From: Mycobacterium sp. 852014-50255_SCH5639931
Lineage (GTDB): Bacteria > Actinomycetota > Actinomycetes > Mycobacteriales > Mycobacteriaceae
Assembly (NCBI RefSeq): GCF_001665605.1
Contig: NZ_LZSV01000017.1
Location: 248,001 to 312,000, forward strand
Direction of reading: 5' to 3'
Length of the DNA stretch: 64,000 nucleotides
Shown here: positions 57,704 to 64,000 of the stretch, piece after piece
How positions within the stretch are numbered: position 1 is the first letter of the stretch
How the letters are laid out: the number at the start of each line of letters is the position of its first letter
The notes under the pieces: generated by a model
Seen by the model: only the letters and a program-made list of their open reading frames with translations
Told to the model about the DNA's origin: nothing
The model's database searches: none
Position numbers and translations under genes: made by a program

Positions 57704-58897
57704 ATGACGACGCAGATCCGGGTCAGTCCCGACGCGGTCGTCATCGGCGCGGGGCCCGCGGGTCTGGCGGTCGCACGCCAACTCGATCATCAGCACGGCA
57801 TCACAGCGCTCGTCGTCGACCGCGCGGCGGCCCCCGCGATCTCGTGGCGTACGCGCTATGACAACTTCCGCCTCAACACGACCGGGTTCTTGTCGCATCT
57901 TCCCGGACAACGGATTCCCTGGACCGCCGGGCGCTGGCCGACCAAGGAGGACATGGTCCGCTATTTCGATAGCTACGTCGCGCGCCAGCACATCGCGATC
58001 ATGCTCGGATGTGAAGTCCACCGCATCGACCGTGTGGGCGCTCTCTGGCGACTCGCCACCTCGTCGGGTGAAATCCGGACCCCGGCTATCGTTCTCGCGA
58101 CGGGAAACTACGCTTCACCCACCATCCCCGCATGGCCCGGACTCGGCCGTTTCGACGGCGAGATCGTCCACTCCGGTGACTTCACCAACGCGTGGCCCTA
58201 CCGCGGCCGCGACGTCCTGGTCGTCGGCGCGGGCAATTCGGCCGCCGACATCGCTGTTCAGCTCGCTAACGACGGCGCGCGACGGATCTGGCTTGCGGTT
58301 CGCACACCTCCCCATCTCGTGCGTCGGGCCATCGGGCCGTTTCCATCGGACATCTTCCTCGAGCTGTTCTCGAGAGTTCCCGCGCGCGTGGTCGATCCGG
58401 TGATCGCGCGCATGAACCGCCTGATGTGGGGTGACCTGTCCGCCTACGGTTTCGACCGGCCGACCCTCGGCCTCAAGGCGACGGTGGAGACGCGAGGCCG
58501 AATCCCGACACTGGCCGACGAACTCATCGACCTTGTGCGGATCGGGCGCGTCGAGGTCGTCGGCGCCGTCGAGGGGGTCGAATCCGACGCCGTGATCCTC
58601 GCCGACGGCGCGTCCGTGGCGCCGCAGGTGATCGTCGCCGCCACCGGGTTCGGCTCGGATCTCGACCGCCTGGTCGGACACCTTGGCGTCCTCGACGAGC
58701 ACGGCAAACCCCGCGGCGGCTTCGCGTCGCACCTTGGCGACGGAATGTTCGCGATCGGATACGGCATTCCGCCCAACGGCCCGCTGCGGGCGATCCGCAT
58801 GAGGGCGACACCATTGGCCCGCGAGATCGCGGTCTATCTGGAGCGGATACCGCTATCCGCGCGGACGCCACGTGTAGCAGCGATTTCGAACGTTTGA
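57704..58897 (+). CDS. Flavin-containing monooxygenase-like protein
   Basis: 397 residues from the ATG at 57704 (AGGAGA upstream); an ATG at 57686 is possible. FAD site VVIGAGPAGLAVA (15-20), the FMO identifying motif FDGEIVHSGDF (150-160), the NADPH site VLVVGAGNSAADIA (175-180) and a C-terminal AATGFGSDL. Probably an N- or S-oxygenase or Baeyer-Villiger type enzyme on a small molecule. Preceded by its own SigL-type promoter, so it likely belongs to the same system as the downstream cassette. Confidence 0.85.
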   Translation: MTTQIRVSPDAVVIGAGPAGLAVARQLDHQHGITALVVDRAAAPAISWRTRYDNFRLNTTGFLSHLPGQRIPWTAGRWPTKEDMVRYFDSYVARQHIAIMLGCEVHRIDRVGALWRLATSSGEIRTPAIVLATGNYASPTIPAWPGLGRFDGEIVHSGDFTNAWPYRGRDVLVVGAGNSAADIAVQLANDGARRIWLAVRTPPHLVRRAIGPFPSDIFLELFSRVPARVVDPVIARMNRLMWGDLSAYGFDRPTLGLKATVETRGRIPTLADELIDLVRIGRVEVVGAVEGVESDAVILADGASVAPQVIVAATGFGSDLDRLVGHLGVLDEHGKPRGGFASHLGDGMFAIGYGIPPNGPLRAIRMRATPLAREIAVYLERIPLSARTPRVAAISNV

Positions 58898-58945
58898 CTG
58901 CGGTGTCTTCTTAATCAGGACTTCCGCGAAAAATAAAGGGATGCA

Positions 58946-60286
58946 ATGATTTTACTTACCGCCGAAAAGACCTTCTTCCGGGGCGCGGACGGGTACGAAC
59001 TGGCCCGTCGGGAAACGGTATGGAACGGCCTTCTCCCGGAACGCTTTCCCGAGGTAATCGTGCAGGCACACGACACCGACGACGTCGTCGCGGCGATCCG
59101 CTATGCCCGGACCCACGGATACCCTGTCGGTGTGCGTTCCGGGGGGCACAGCTGGACGGCCAGTCACCTACGCGACGGTGGTCTGCTGCTGGACGTCAGC
59201 CGCCTCGATCACTGCACCGTCGAACCGGACGGGATGACCGCCGACGTCGGCCCGGGCAAGGTCGCCAGCGTCTTCGCGGCGGAACTGGACGCCCAAGGGC
59301 TGTTCTTTCCGGCCGGCCACTGCGAAGGCATTTGCCTCGGTGGCTATCTCCTGCAGGGCGGATACGGCTGGAACAGTCCGGTGCTCGGTCCGGCTTGCGA
59401 GAGCGTGCTCGGACTGGAAGTTGTCACCGCCGACGGGGACAAGATCTACTGCGACCCCGAGAACCATCCCGACATGTATTGGGCGGCTCGCGGCGCTGGG
59501 CCGGGCTTCTTCGGTGTGGTCACCGCGTTCAAACTACGGGTTCACCCACGTCCCGCGGTCTGGGGCACCTGCCTGTACATGTATCCGATCGAGGTGGCCG
59601 ACGAGGTGTTCACCTGGGGGCGCTCGATCATTCCCGAGATCGACGACCGGGTCGAATTGCAGATCCACACCGCGCGCAGCTTTCCGGGAGCCGGGCTCGA
59701 CCAGCCCGGCATCACGATCGCTTCGCCGGTCTTCGCCGACTCGGAGGACGAGGCCATGAAAGCCCTTGCCCTGCTTGGCAGTTGCCCGGTCATCGATAAA
59801 GCTATCGTCAGCCTTCCCTATGCCTCGACAACTTTGGCGAATTGGTACACCGCCGTAATGACCAGCTACCCGAAGGGGTACCGCTATATCGCGGACAACA
59901 TGTTCACGTCGGCCTCCGCCGAAGAGCTACTGCCGGGCATCCGCAAGATCATCGAAACCATGCCACCGCACCCCTCGCACTTCATCTTCACGGGTTGGAA
60001 CACGTCCCCAGAGCGCGCGGACATGGTGTACGGCTTGGAAGACGAGGTCTACATGGCGCTCTACACCATCTGGCAAGACCCGGCCGACGATCACCGGTAT
60101 CGCGACTGGGCCGCGTCCAACATGGCGGCGATGTCGCACTTGGCGACCGGCAGCTCGCTCGCCGACGAGAATCTCTGCCGGCGTCCGGCGCGGTTCATCA
60201 CCGAATCGAACATGGCGCGCCTCGACAAGGTGCGCTCGGCCTACGATCCGGATGGCCGCTTCCACAGCTGGATGGGCGGCGCCTGA
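58946..60286 (+). CDS. Bicovalent FAD oxidoreductase (BBE-like)
   Basis: 446 residues. The PCMH-type FAD domain has the 8-alpha attachment His68 in VRSGGHSWTAS and a second attachment Cys126 in FPAGHCEGICLGG, the berberine-bridge-enzyme pattern for doubly linked FAD. The C-terminal BBE segment ends LDKVRSAYDPDGRFHSW. No signal peptide. Such enzymes oxidise sugars, alkaloids or polyketide alcohols. 48 bases after the FMO gene, probably cotranscribed; 224 bp then precede the anti-sigma paralogue. Confidence 0.85.
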   Translation: MILLTAEKTFFRGADGYELARRETVWNGLLPERFPEVIVQAHDTDDVVAAIRYARTHGYPVGVRSGGHSWTASHLRDGGLLLDVSRLDHCTVEPDGMTADVGPGKVASVFAAELDAQGLFFPAGHCEGICLGGYLLQGGYGWNSPVLGPACESVLGLEVVTADGDKIYCDPENHPDMYWAARGAGPGFFGVVTAFKLRVHPRPAVWGTCLYMYPIEVADEVFTWGRSIIPEIDDRVELQIHTARSFPGAGLDQPGITIASPVFADSEDEAMKALALLGSCPVIDKAIVSLPYASTTLANWYTAVMTSYPKGYRYIADNMFTSASAEELLPGIRKIIETMPPHPSHFIFTGWNTSPERADMVYGLEDEVYMALYTIWQDPADDHRYRDWAASNMAAMSHLATGSSLADENLCRRPARFITESNMARLDKVRSAYDPDGRFHSWMGGA

Positions 60287-60321
60287 GGACTACCCGGCGA
60301 ACGGTGGTCGTGCGCCACGAG

Positions 60322-60349
60322 TGAACCAAACAGGACCCTCGATCGTTTC
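60322..60349 (+). promoter_or_regulatory. SigL-type promoter of the rslA paralogue
   Basis: TGAACC (60322-60327), 16 bp, CGTTTC (60344-60349). Identical in both hexamers and spacer length to the sigL promoter. The leader to the start codon would be ~155 nt, much longer than for sigL. Confidence 0.72.
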
Positions 60350-60510
60350 ACCAGCAAGCAACATAAGCCATTTACCAGAGCCGTAGCGAACGGGCTGCAA
60401 GCAAGTCAGCCTGGATTGACGGCCGATCGCCGACACTACCGGCCATCCGAACGGCCACCGGCGACGAATGCCCTACATACCAAGGAATTCCCCAGGAGGG
60501 AACTTACACG

Positions 60511-61275
60511 ATGATGCCGCAAAGGCGGCTCGGGACGCCGGCCGACGGCGACTCGTCCGGGCATGGCGAGTACGCGATGTGGGATGCCGCATACGTGCTG
60601 GGATCACTGTCGCCCGTCGAACGGCGGGAATTCGAAGCGCACCTGGCCGACTGCCTGTTGTGCCGTAACGCCGTTGGCGAGCTCAACGTCATCCCGGCCT
60701 TGTGGTCGCAATTGGATCGCGACGAGGTGGCGCGGATCGACGAGACCGACATCCGGGTGGCAGAGCCGCCCAAGCACTTGCTGCCGTCGCTGCTGGCCCA
60801 GGTGAGCTGGCGGCGGCGCCAGCGCCGCATCGTGAGTTGGACCGCCGGGGCCGTCGCCGCCGCGGTGCTGGCGACTGGTGTGCTCGTCGGCCTTGCGGGC
60901 CAATCCTCGACATCCGCGCCGATGCCGCCGCTGGCGAGCGTGTCGGCTCAGCCCATGGCACAGGTCGGGACCGACAAGCTGGCCTCGACGGTCTCGCTCA
61001 CCGGCCAGCGGTGGGGAACATCCATCTCGATGAACTGTGTCTGTCTGGCCCCGCTGGACGCCCATCACGATGGGTTAGCGATGGTCGTGGTAGGTCGCGA
61101 CGGCAGCCGCACCCGATTGGCCACCTGGGTGGCGAATCCGGGCCATACGGCATCGCCCGCTGGCCGTACTTCAACACGTGTCGATCAAATCGCCTCTGTA
61201 CAAGTGGTTTCCGCTGACGACGGCCGGGTTCTCCTCGAGCGTCCACTGGGAGTTTTCGCCCCCCGGGTGAACTGA
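60511..61275 (+). CDS. RslA-like zinc anti-sigma factor without adjacent sigma gene
   Basis: 254 residues, similar to RslA along its full length: MWDAAYVLGSLSPVERREFE, zinc motif His44-x3-Cys48-x2-Cys51 (HLADCLLC), one TM helix (~107-129), and an external domain with Cys176-V-Cys178 and LAMVVVGRDGSRTRLATWV. AGGAGGGAA precedes the ATG. No sigma factor gene lies next to it. It may bind SigL itself, giving a second feedback loop, or a sigma factor elsewhere. Its stop codon is part of the following promoter. Confidence 0.87.
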   Translation: MMPQRRLGTPADGDSSGHGEYAMWDAAYVLGSLSPVERREFEAHLADCLLCRNAVGELNVIPALWSQLDRDEVARIDETDIRVAEPPKHLLPSLLAQVSWRRRQRRIVSWTAGAVAAAVLATGVLVGLAGQSSTSAPMPPLASVSAQPMAQVGTDKLASTVSLTGQRWGTSISMNCVCLAPLDAHHDGLAMVVVGRDGSRTRLATWVANPGHTASPAGRTSTRVDQIASVQVVSADDGRVLLERPLGVFAPRVN

Positions 61276-61295
61276 ACTCACTCGCGACTCGTGTC
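61268..61295 (+). promoter_or_regulatory. SigL-type promoter of the second ThDP cassette
   Basis: TGAACT (61268-61273; one mismatch), 16 bp, CGTGTC (61290-61295). The -35 overlaps the stop codon of the rslA paralogue. The flanking GGGTGAAC and CTCGTGTCA match copy 1. Confidence 0.68.
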
Positions 61296-61323
61296 ACTGG
61301 CAGCTACACAAGTTAGGTGACAC

Positions 61324-63081
61324 ATGCCCAGGCAACACAGAGTGGTCGATCATATCGTCGAGCACCTCGCGAGAATCGGCGGCGGTCACATATTCGGTGT
61401 CGACGGCGCCAACATCGAAGATCTTTACGACGCGGCACATTTCAGTTCGGACATCACCGCGGTGTTGGCCAAACACGAGTTTTCCGCGGCCACGATGGCC
61501 GACGGGTACAGTCGTAGCGGCGCCGGTTTGGGGGTGGTGGCGGCGACGTCGGGCGGAGGTGCGCTCAATCTCATTCCGGGCCTTGGCGAATCATTGTCCA
61601 GTCGAGTGCCGGTGTTGGCATTGGTCGGTCAGCCCGCAAGCACGATGGACGGTCGGGGCAGCTTTCAAGACACCAGTGGCCGCAACGGATCAATGAATGC
61701 AGAAGCATTGTTTTCGGCGGTATCGGTCTTTTGTCGGCGGGTGTTGACACCCGCCGACATCGTTTCGGCGTTGCCCAGCGCCATCGCGGCGGCACGTACC
61801 GGAGGCCCCGCGGTTTTATTACTACCCAAGGATATTCAGCAAGCGAGGATCGGCATCGACGGCTACGGCGGTAACGACCACCATGGCCTCGCGTGCCCAG
61901 GCCGACGGATCGGGGATCCACACGCGATTGTGCGCGCCCTGCGCCGAGCGACTGGAGCCGTCACGATCATCGCCGGCGAGCAGGTAGCGCGTGACGATGC
62001 CCGGGCCGAACTCGAGGAGCTGCGGGCCCTGCTGCGCGCACGGGTGGCGTGTGTGCCCGACGCCAAAGATGCCGCCGGCACACCGGGTTCCGGTTCGTCG
62101 TCGGCGCTCGGCGTGACCGGTGTGATGGGCCATCCCGGCGTGGCCGACGCGGTGGCGGCCAGCGCCGTGTGTCTGGTGGTCGGCACCCGACTTTCGGTGA
62201 CCGCCCGCACCGGCCTCGATGACGCACTGGCGGTGGTGCAGACGATCTCCATCGGCTCAGCACCGCCGTACCTGCCGTGCACGCATGTGCACACCGAAAA
62301 CCTGCGAGGGTCGCTGCGGAAGCTGACCCGGGCGTTGTCCGGGCCAGGTCGGCCGAGGTGGCTACGCGTGCCCGATTTCGTCGCAGAAGCCGAACTCAGT
62401 CCACCCCCCTTCGCGGGTGCGGGCGTGCGCTACCGCGATGCCATGGTCACGCTCGATCGCGTGTTGCCCGACGGAACCGACATCGTCGTCGATGCCGGCA
62501 ACACCGGCGCGGCCGCGATCCATCACCTGTCCGTTCGCCGGGGCGGTCGGTTCGCGGTCGCGCTTGGCATGGGCGGCATGGGCTACAGCTTCGGTGCCGG
62601 TATCGGGATGGCCTTCGGCCGTGCCAACAGCGGACGCAGCGGCGGTCGCACCGTGGTGATCGCCGGGGACGGTGCATTCTTCATGCACGGCATGGAGGTG
62701 CACACCGCGGTGCAGTACCGGCTTCCGGTGACGTTCGTGTTGTTCAACAACAACGCCCACGCCATGTGCGTCACGCGCGAGCAGCTGTTCTACGACGACC
62801 TGTACAGCTACAACCGGTTCGCTCCCAGCCGGCTGGGGGCCGGTTTGGCGAGCATGTTCCCCGGGCTGTCCTCGGTCGACGTGGCAGATATCGCAGCACT
62901 GCCGGCAGCGCTGGAACGGGCGATGGCCGTCGACGGTCCATCCGTGGTCAGCGTCGAGTGCGCCGCCGACGAAATCCCGCCGTTCGCAGCATTCCTGAAC
63001 AGACAACCCACCAACCACGTTGTCGAACAACAGATCACAACGCAGAAGGAGAACCAATTCCATGTCCGCAGCAGCGCTTGA
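61324..63081 (+). CDS. ThDP-dependent enzyme, acetolactate synthase-like (copy 2)
   Basis: 585 residues, closely similar to copy 1 throughout: HRVVDHIVEHL, Glu52 in KHEFSAATMADGY, GFGSSSALGV as GSGSSSALGV, and GDGAFFMHGMEVHTAVQY with NN. The main difference is a ~5-residue insertion near residue 185 (GYGGNDHHG). All catalytic positions are kept, so both copies should be active and may differ in substrate. Overlaps the SRPBCC gene by 20 bases exactly as in copy 1. Confidence 0.85.
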   Translation: MPRQHRVVDHIVEHLARIGGGHIFGVDGANIEDLYDAAHFSSDITAVLAKHEFSAATMADGYSRSGAGLGVVAATSGGGALNLIPGLGESLSSRVPVLALVGQPASTMDGRGSFQDTSGRNGSMNAEALFSAVSVFCRRVLTPADIVSALPSAIAAARTGGPAVLLLPKDIQQARIGIDGYGGNDHHGLACPGRRIGDPHAIVRALRRATGAVTIIAGEQVARDDARAELEELRALLRARVACVPDAKDAAGTPGSGSSSALGVTGVMGHPGVADAVAASAVCLVVGTRLSVTARTGLDDALAVVQTISIGSAPPYLPCTHVHTENLRGSLRKLTRALSGPGRPRWLRVPDFVAEAELSPPPFAGAGVRYRDAMVTLDRVLPDGTDIVVDAGNTGAAAIHHLSVRRGGRFAVALGMGGMGYSFGAGIGMAFGRANSGRSGGRTVVIAGDGAFFMHGMEVHTAVQYRLPVTFVLFNNNAHAMCVTREQLFYDDLYSYNRFAPSRLGAGLASMFPGLSSVDVADIAALPAALERAMAVDGPSVVSVECAADEIPPFAAFLNRQPTNHVVEQQITTQKENQFHVRSSA

Positions 63082-63733
63082 CGATATCGCCGTTCACAGC
63101 GGCAGCAGCGAGCCGATCGAGGGAGTGGTACGCATCGAGACCTCGCCGCTTGAGGAGACCGCCCCGGCGTTCATGGCGAAGATGCGGTCGGTCTACCCGC
63201 ACGACCAGGTCTTCGGCCAGTACTGCACGGTCAACGACTACGTCGATTGCCCGCCCGACGAGCTGTTCGAGTACCTGGCCCACACCCGCAGCCTCGAGGA
63301 GTGGACCTATACCCTGCGTGACTTCACGCCGACCGAGCAGCCCGGGCTGTGGCTGGCCTACGACCGGTTGCTTCCGGATACCAAGATCTACACGCGCACG
63401 GTGGCCAACGCCGGGGCCCGCACCGTCGACTACCACTGCGCCTGGGACCAGGGCGAGCACCTGTGGATGATCTACCTTATGCGGGTGATCGACGCGCAGC
63501 CGGTGCTCGGCAAGCCCGGTTCCGTTGTGCTGTGGACCAATTGCCGCCACCCGTTCTACGACCACAACCCGTATCCCGAGGCCGCCCCGCCGGATCGAAC
63601 GGGCTGGGTGGGCGACTTCTGGGACATCTTCGGTGCCGGTCATGGGCTGGAACTGAACAACCTCAAGTCAATCGCCGAATACCGCTACCGTAACGGGCTG
63701 CCCGTCACGCCGTCCTGGATGAGTACATCATGA
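63062..63733 (+). CDS. SRPBCC-like protein (copy 2)
   Basis: 223 residues, paralogue of the protein at 50549. The N-terminal ~15 residues differ and are longer (AVHSGSSEPIEG), but VYPHDQVFGQYCTVNDYVD, LAHTRSLEEWTY and CRHPFYDHNPYPE are nearly identical. The stop overlaps the next start by four bases. Confidence 0.65.
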   Translation: MSAAALDDIAVHSGSSEPIEGVVRIETSPLEETAPAFMAKMRSVYPHDQVFGQYCTVNDYVDCPPDELFEYLAHTRSLEEWTYTLRDFTPTEQPGLWLAYDRLLPDTKIYTRTVANAGARTVDYHCAWDQGEHLWMIYLMRVIDAQPVLGKPGSVVLWTNCRHPFYDHNPYPEAAPPDRTGWVGDFWDIFGAGHGLELNNLKSIAEYRYRNGLPVTPSWMSTS

Positions 63734-64000
63734 AACAACCCAGCGTCAGCCTCACGGACGTTTCCACGTATCTGCCGGGCGAACCCATCGGCGCCGACTA
63801 CTACGCGCGGTTCGCCGGCTCAGACGACCTTGCGGCCAACCTGATGTTCCGCGCGCCGAAGTTCCGCCATCACGTCGGGCCGGACGAAACGGCGACCGAC
63901 ATGATCGAGCGAGCCGCACAGGGTCTGATCGAACGGCACGGCCAAGGTGTCATCGCCAACGTCGACGTGCTGATCACCCACGCCCAAATGCCCGACATGC
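63730..64000 (+). CDS. KASIII-like condensing enzyme (copy 2, 3' truncated by window)
   Basis: The first ~90 residues are visible, running off the end. QPSVSLTDVSTYLPGEPIG, MFRAPKFRHHVGPDE and DMIERAAQGLIERHG match copy 1 at nearly every position. The active-site region lies beyond the window, so whether it shares the His-to-Asn replacement cannot be seen. Confidence 0.8.
   Translation, partial: MKQPSVSLTDVSTYLPGEPIGADYYARFAGSDDLAANLMFRAPKFRHHVGPDETATDMIERAAQGLIERHGQGVIANVDVLITHAQMPDM

Overview
The window is high-GC actinobacterial DNA. Its backbone gene order matches the M. tuberculosis chromosome from Rv0697 to Rv0753c as I recall it: mftG, the S10 ribosomal operon, atsA/FGE, the spc ribosomal operon, sppA, serA2/fucA/xylB, secY-adk-map, sigL-rslA, a MarR regulator and mmsB-fadE9-mmsA. 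Together with F420-type and LCM-family methyltransferase genes, this points to a non-tuberculous Mycobacterium. The species is not assigned.

Layout. 1-1037: 3' end of a mycofactocin-associated GMC oxidoreductase. 1694-4041: divergent DHA2-type MFS exporter and TetR regulator sharing a twin operator. 4112-9964: S10 operon (rpsJ-rplC-rplD-rplW-rplB-rpsS-rplV-rpsC-rplP-rpmC-rpsQ), closed by an intrinsic terminator. 10102-18394: an island with an arylsulfatase and its formylglycine-generating enzyme, a lipoprotein, two DUF4436 membrane proteins, PstS, a small secreted protein and a DinB-like protein; it separates the S10 and spc operons. 18425-22937: spc operon (rplN to rplO). 22938-38735: accessory metabolism: an LLM oxidoreductase, sppA, four LCM-type methyltransferases, a TetR/P450 pair, a serA2-fucA-MBL operon and xylB. 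38957-41627: secY-adk-map.

41633-64000 is the most interesting part. sigL-rslA is followed by redox, methyltransferase and FtsX-type ABC transporter genes. Next comes a cassette ThDP enzyme - SRPBCC protein - KASIII-like synthase - HisC-like aminotransferase. After a valine-catabolism block (mmsB-fadE9-mmsA) there is an FMO-like and a BBE-like flavoenzyme, a second rslA-like anti-sigma gene without a sigma gene beside it, and a second copy of ThDP - SRPBCC - KASIII that runs off the window end. I find six promoter-like sites with a TGAACC-type -35, exactly 16 bp of spacer and a CGT(G/T)-type -10. They lie before sigL, the first ThDP gene, the ABC transporter, the FMO gene, the rslA paralogue and the second ThDP gene. 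This matches the SigL consensus as I remember it.

My reading is that 41.6-64 kb is a SigL-controlled locus for an undescribed small molecule or envelope modification, enlarged by duplication of an anti-sigma/ThDP/SRPBCC/KASIII unit. The promoter sites and duplication are visible in the sequence. The product and the regulation are inference.
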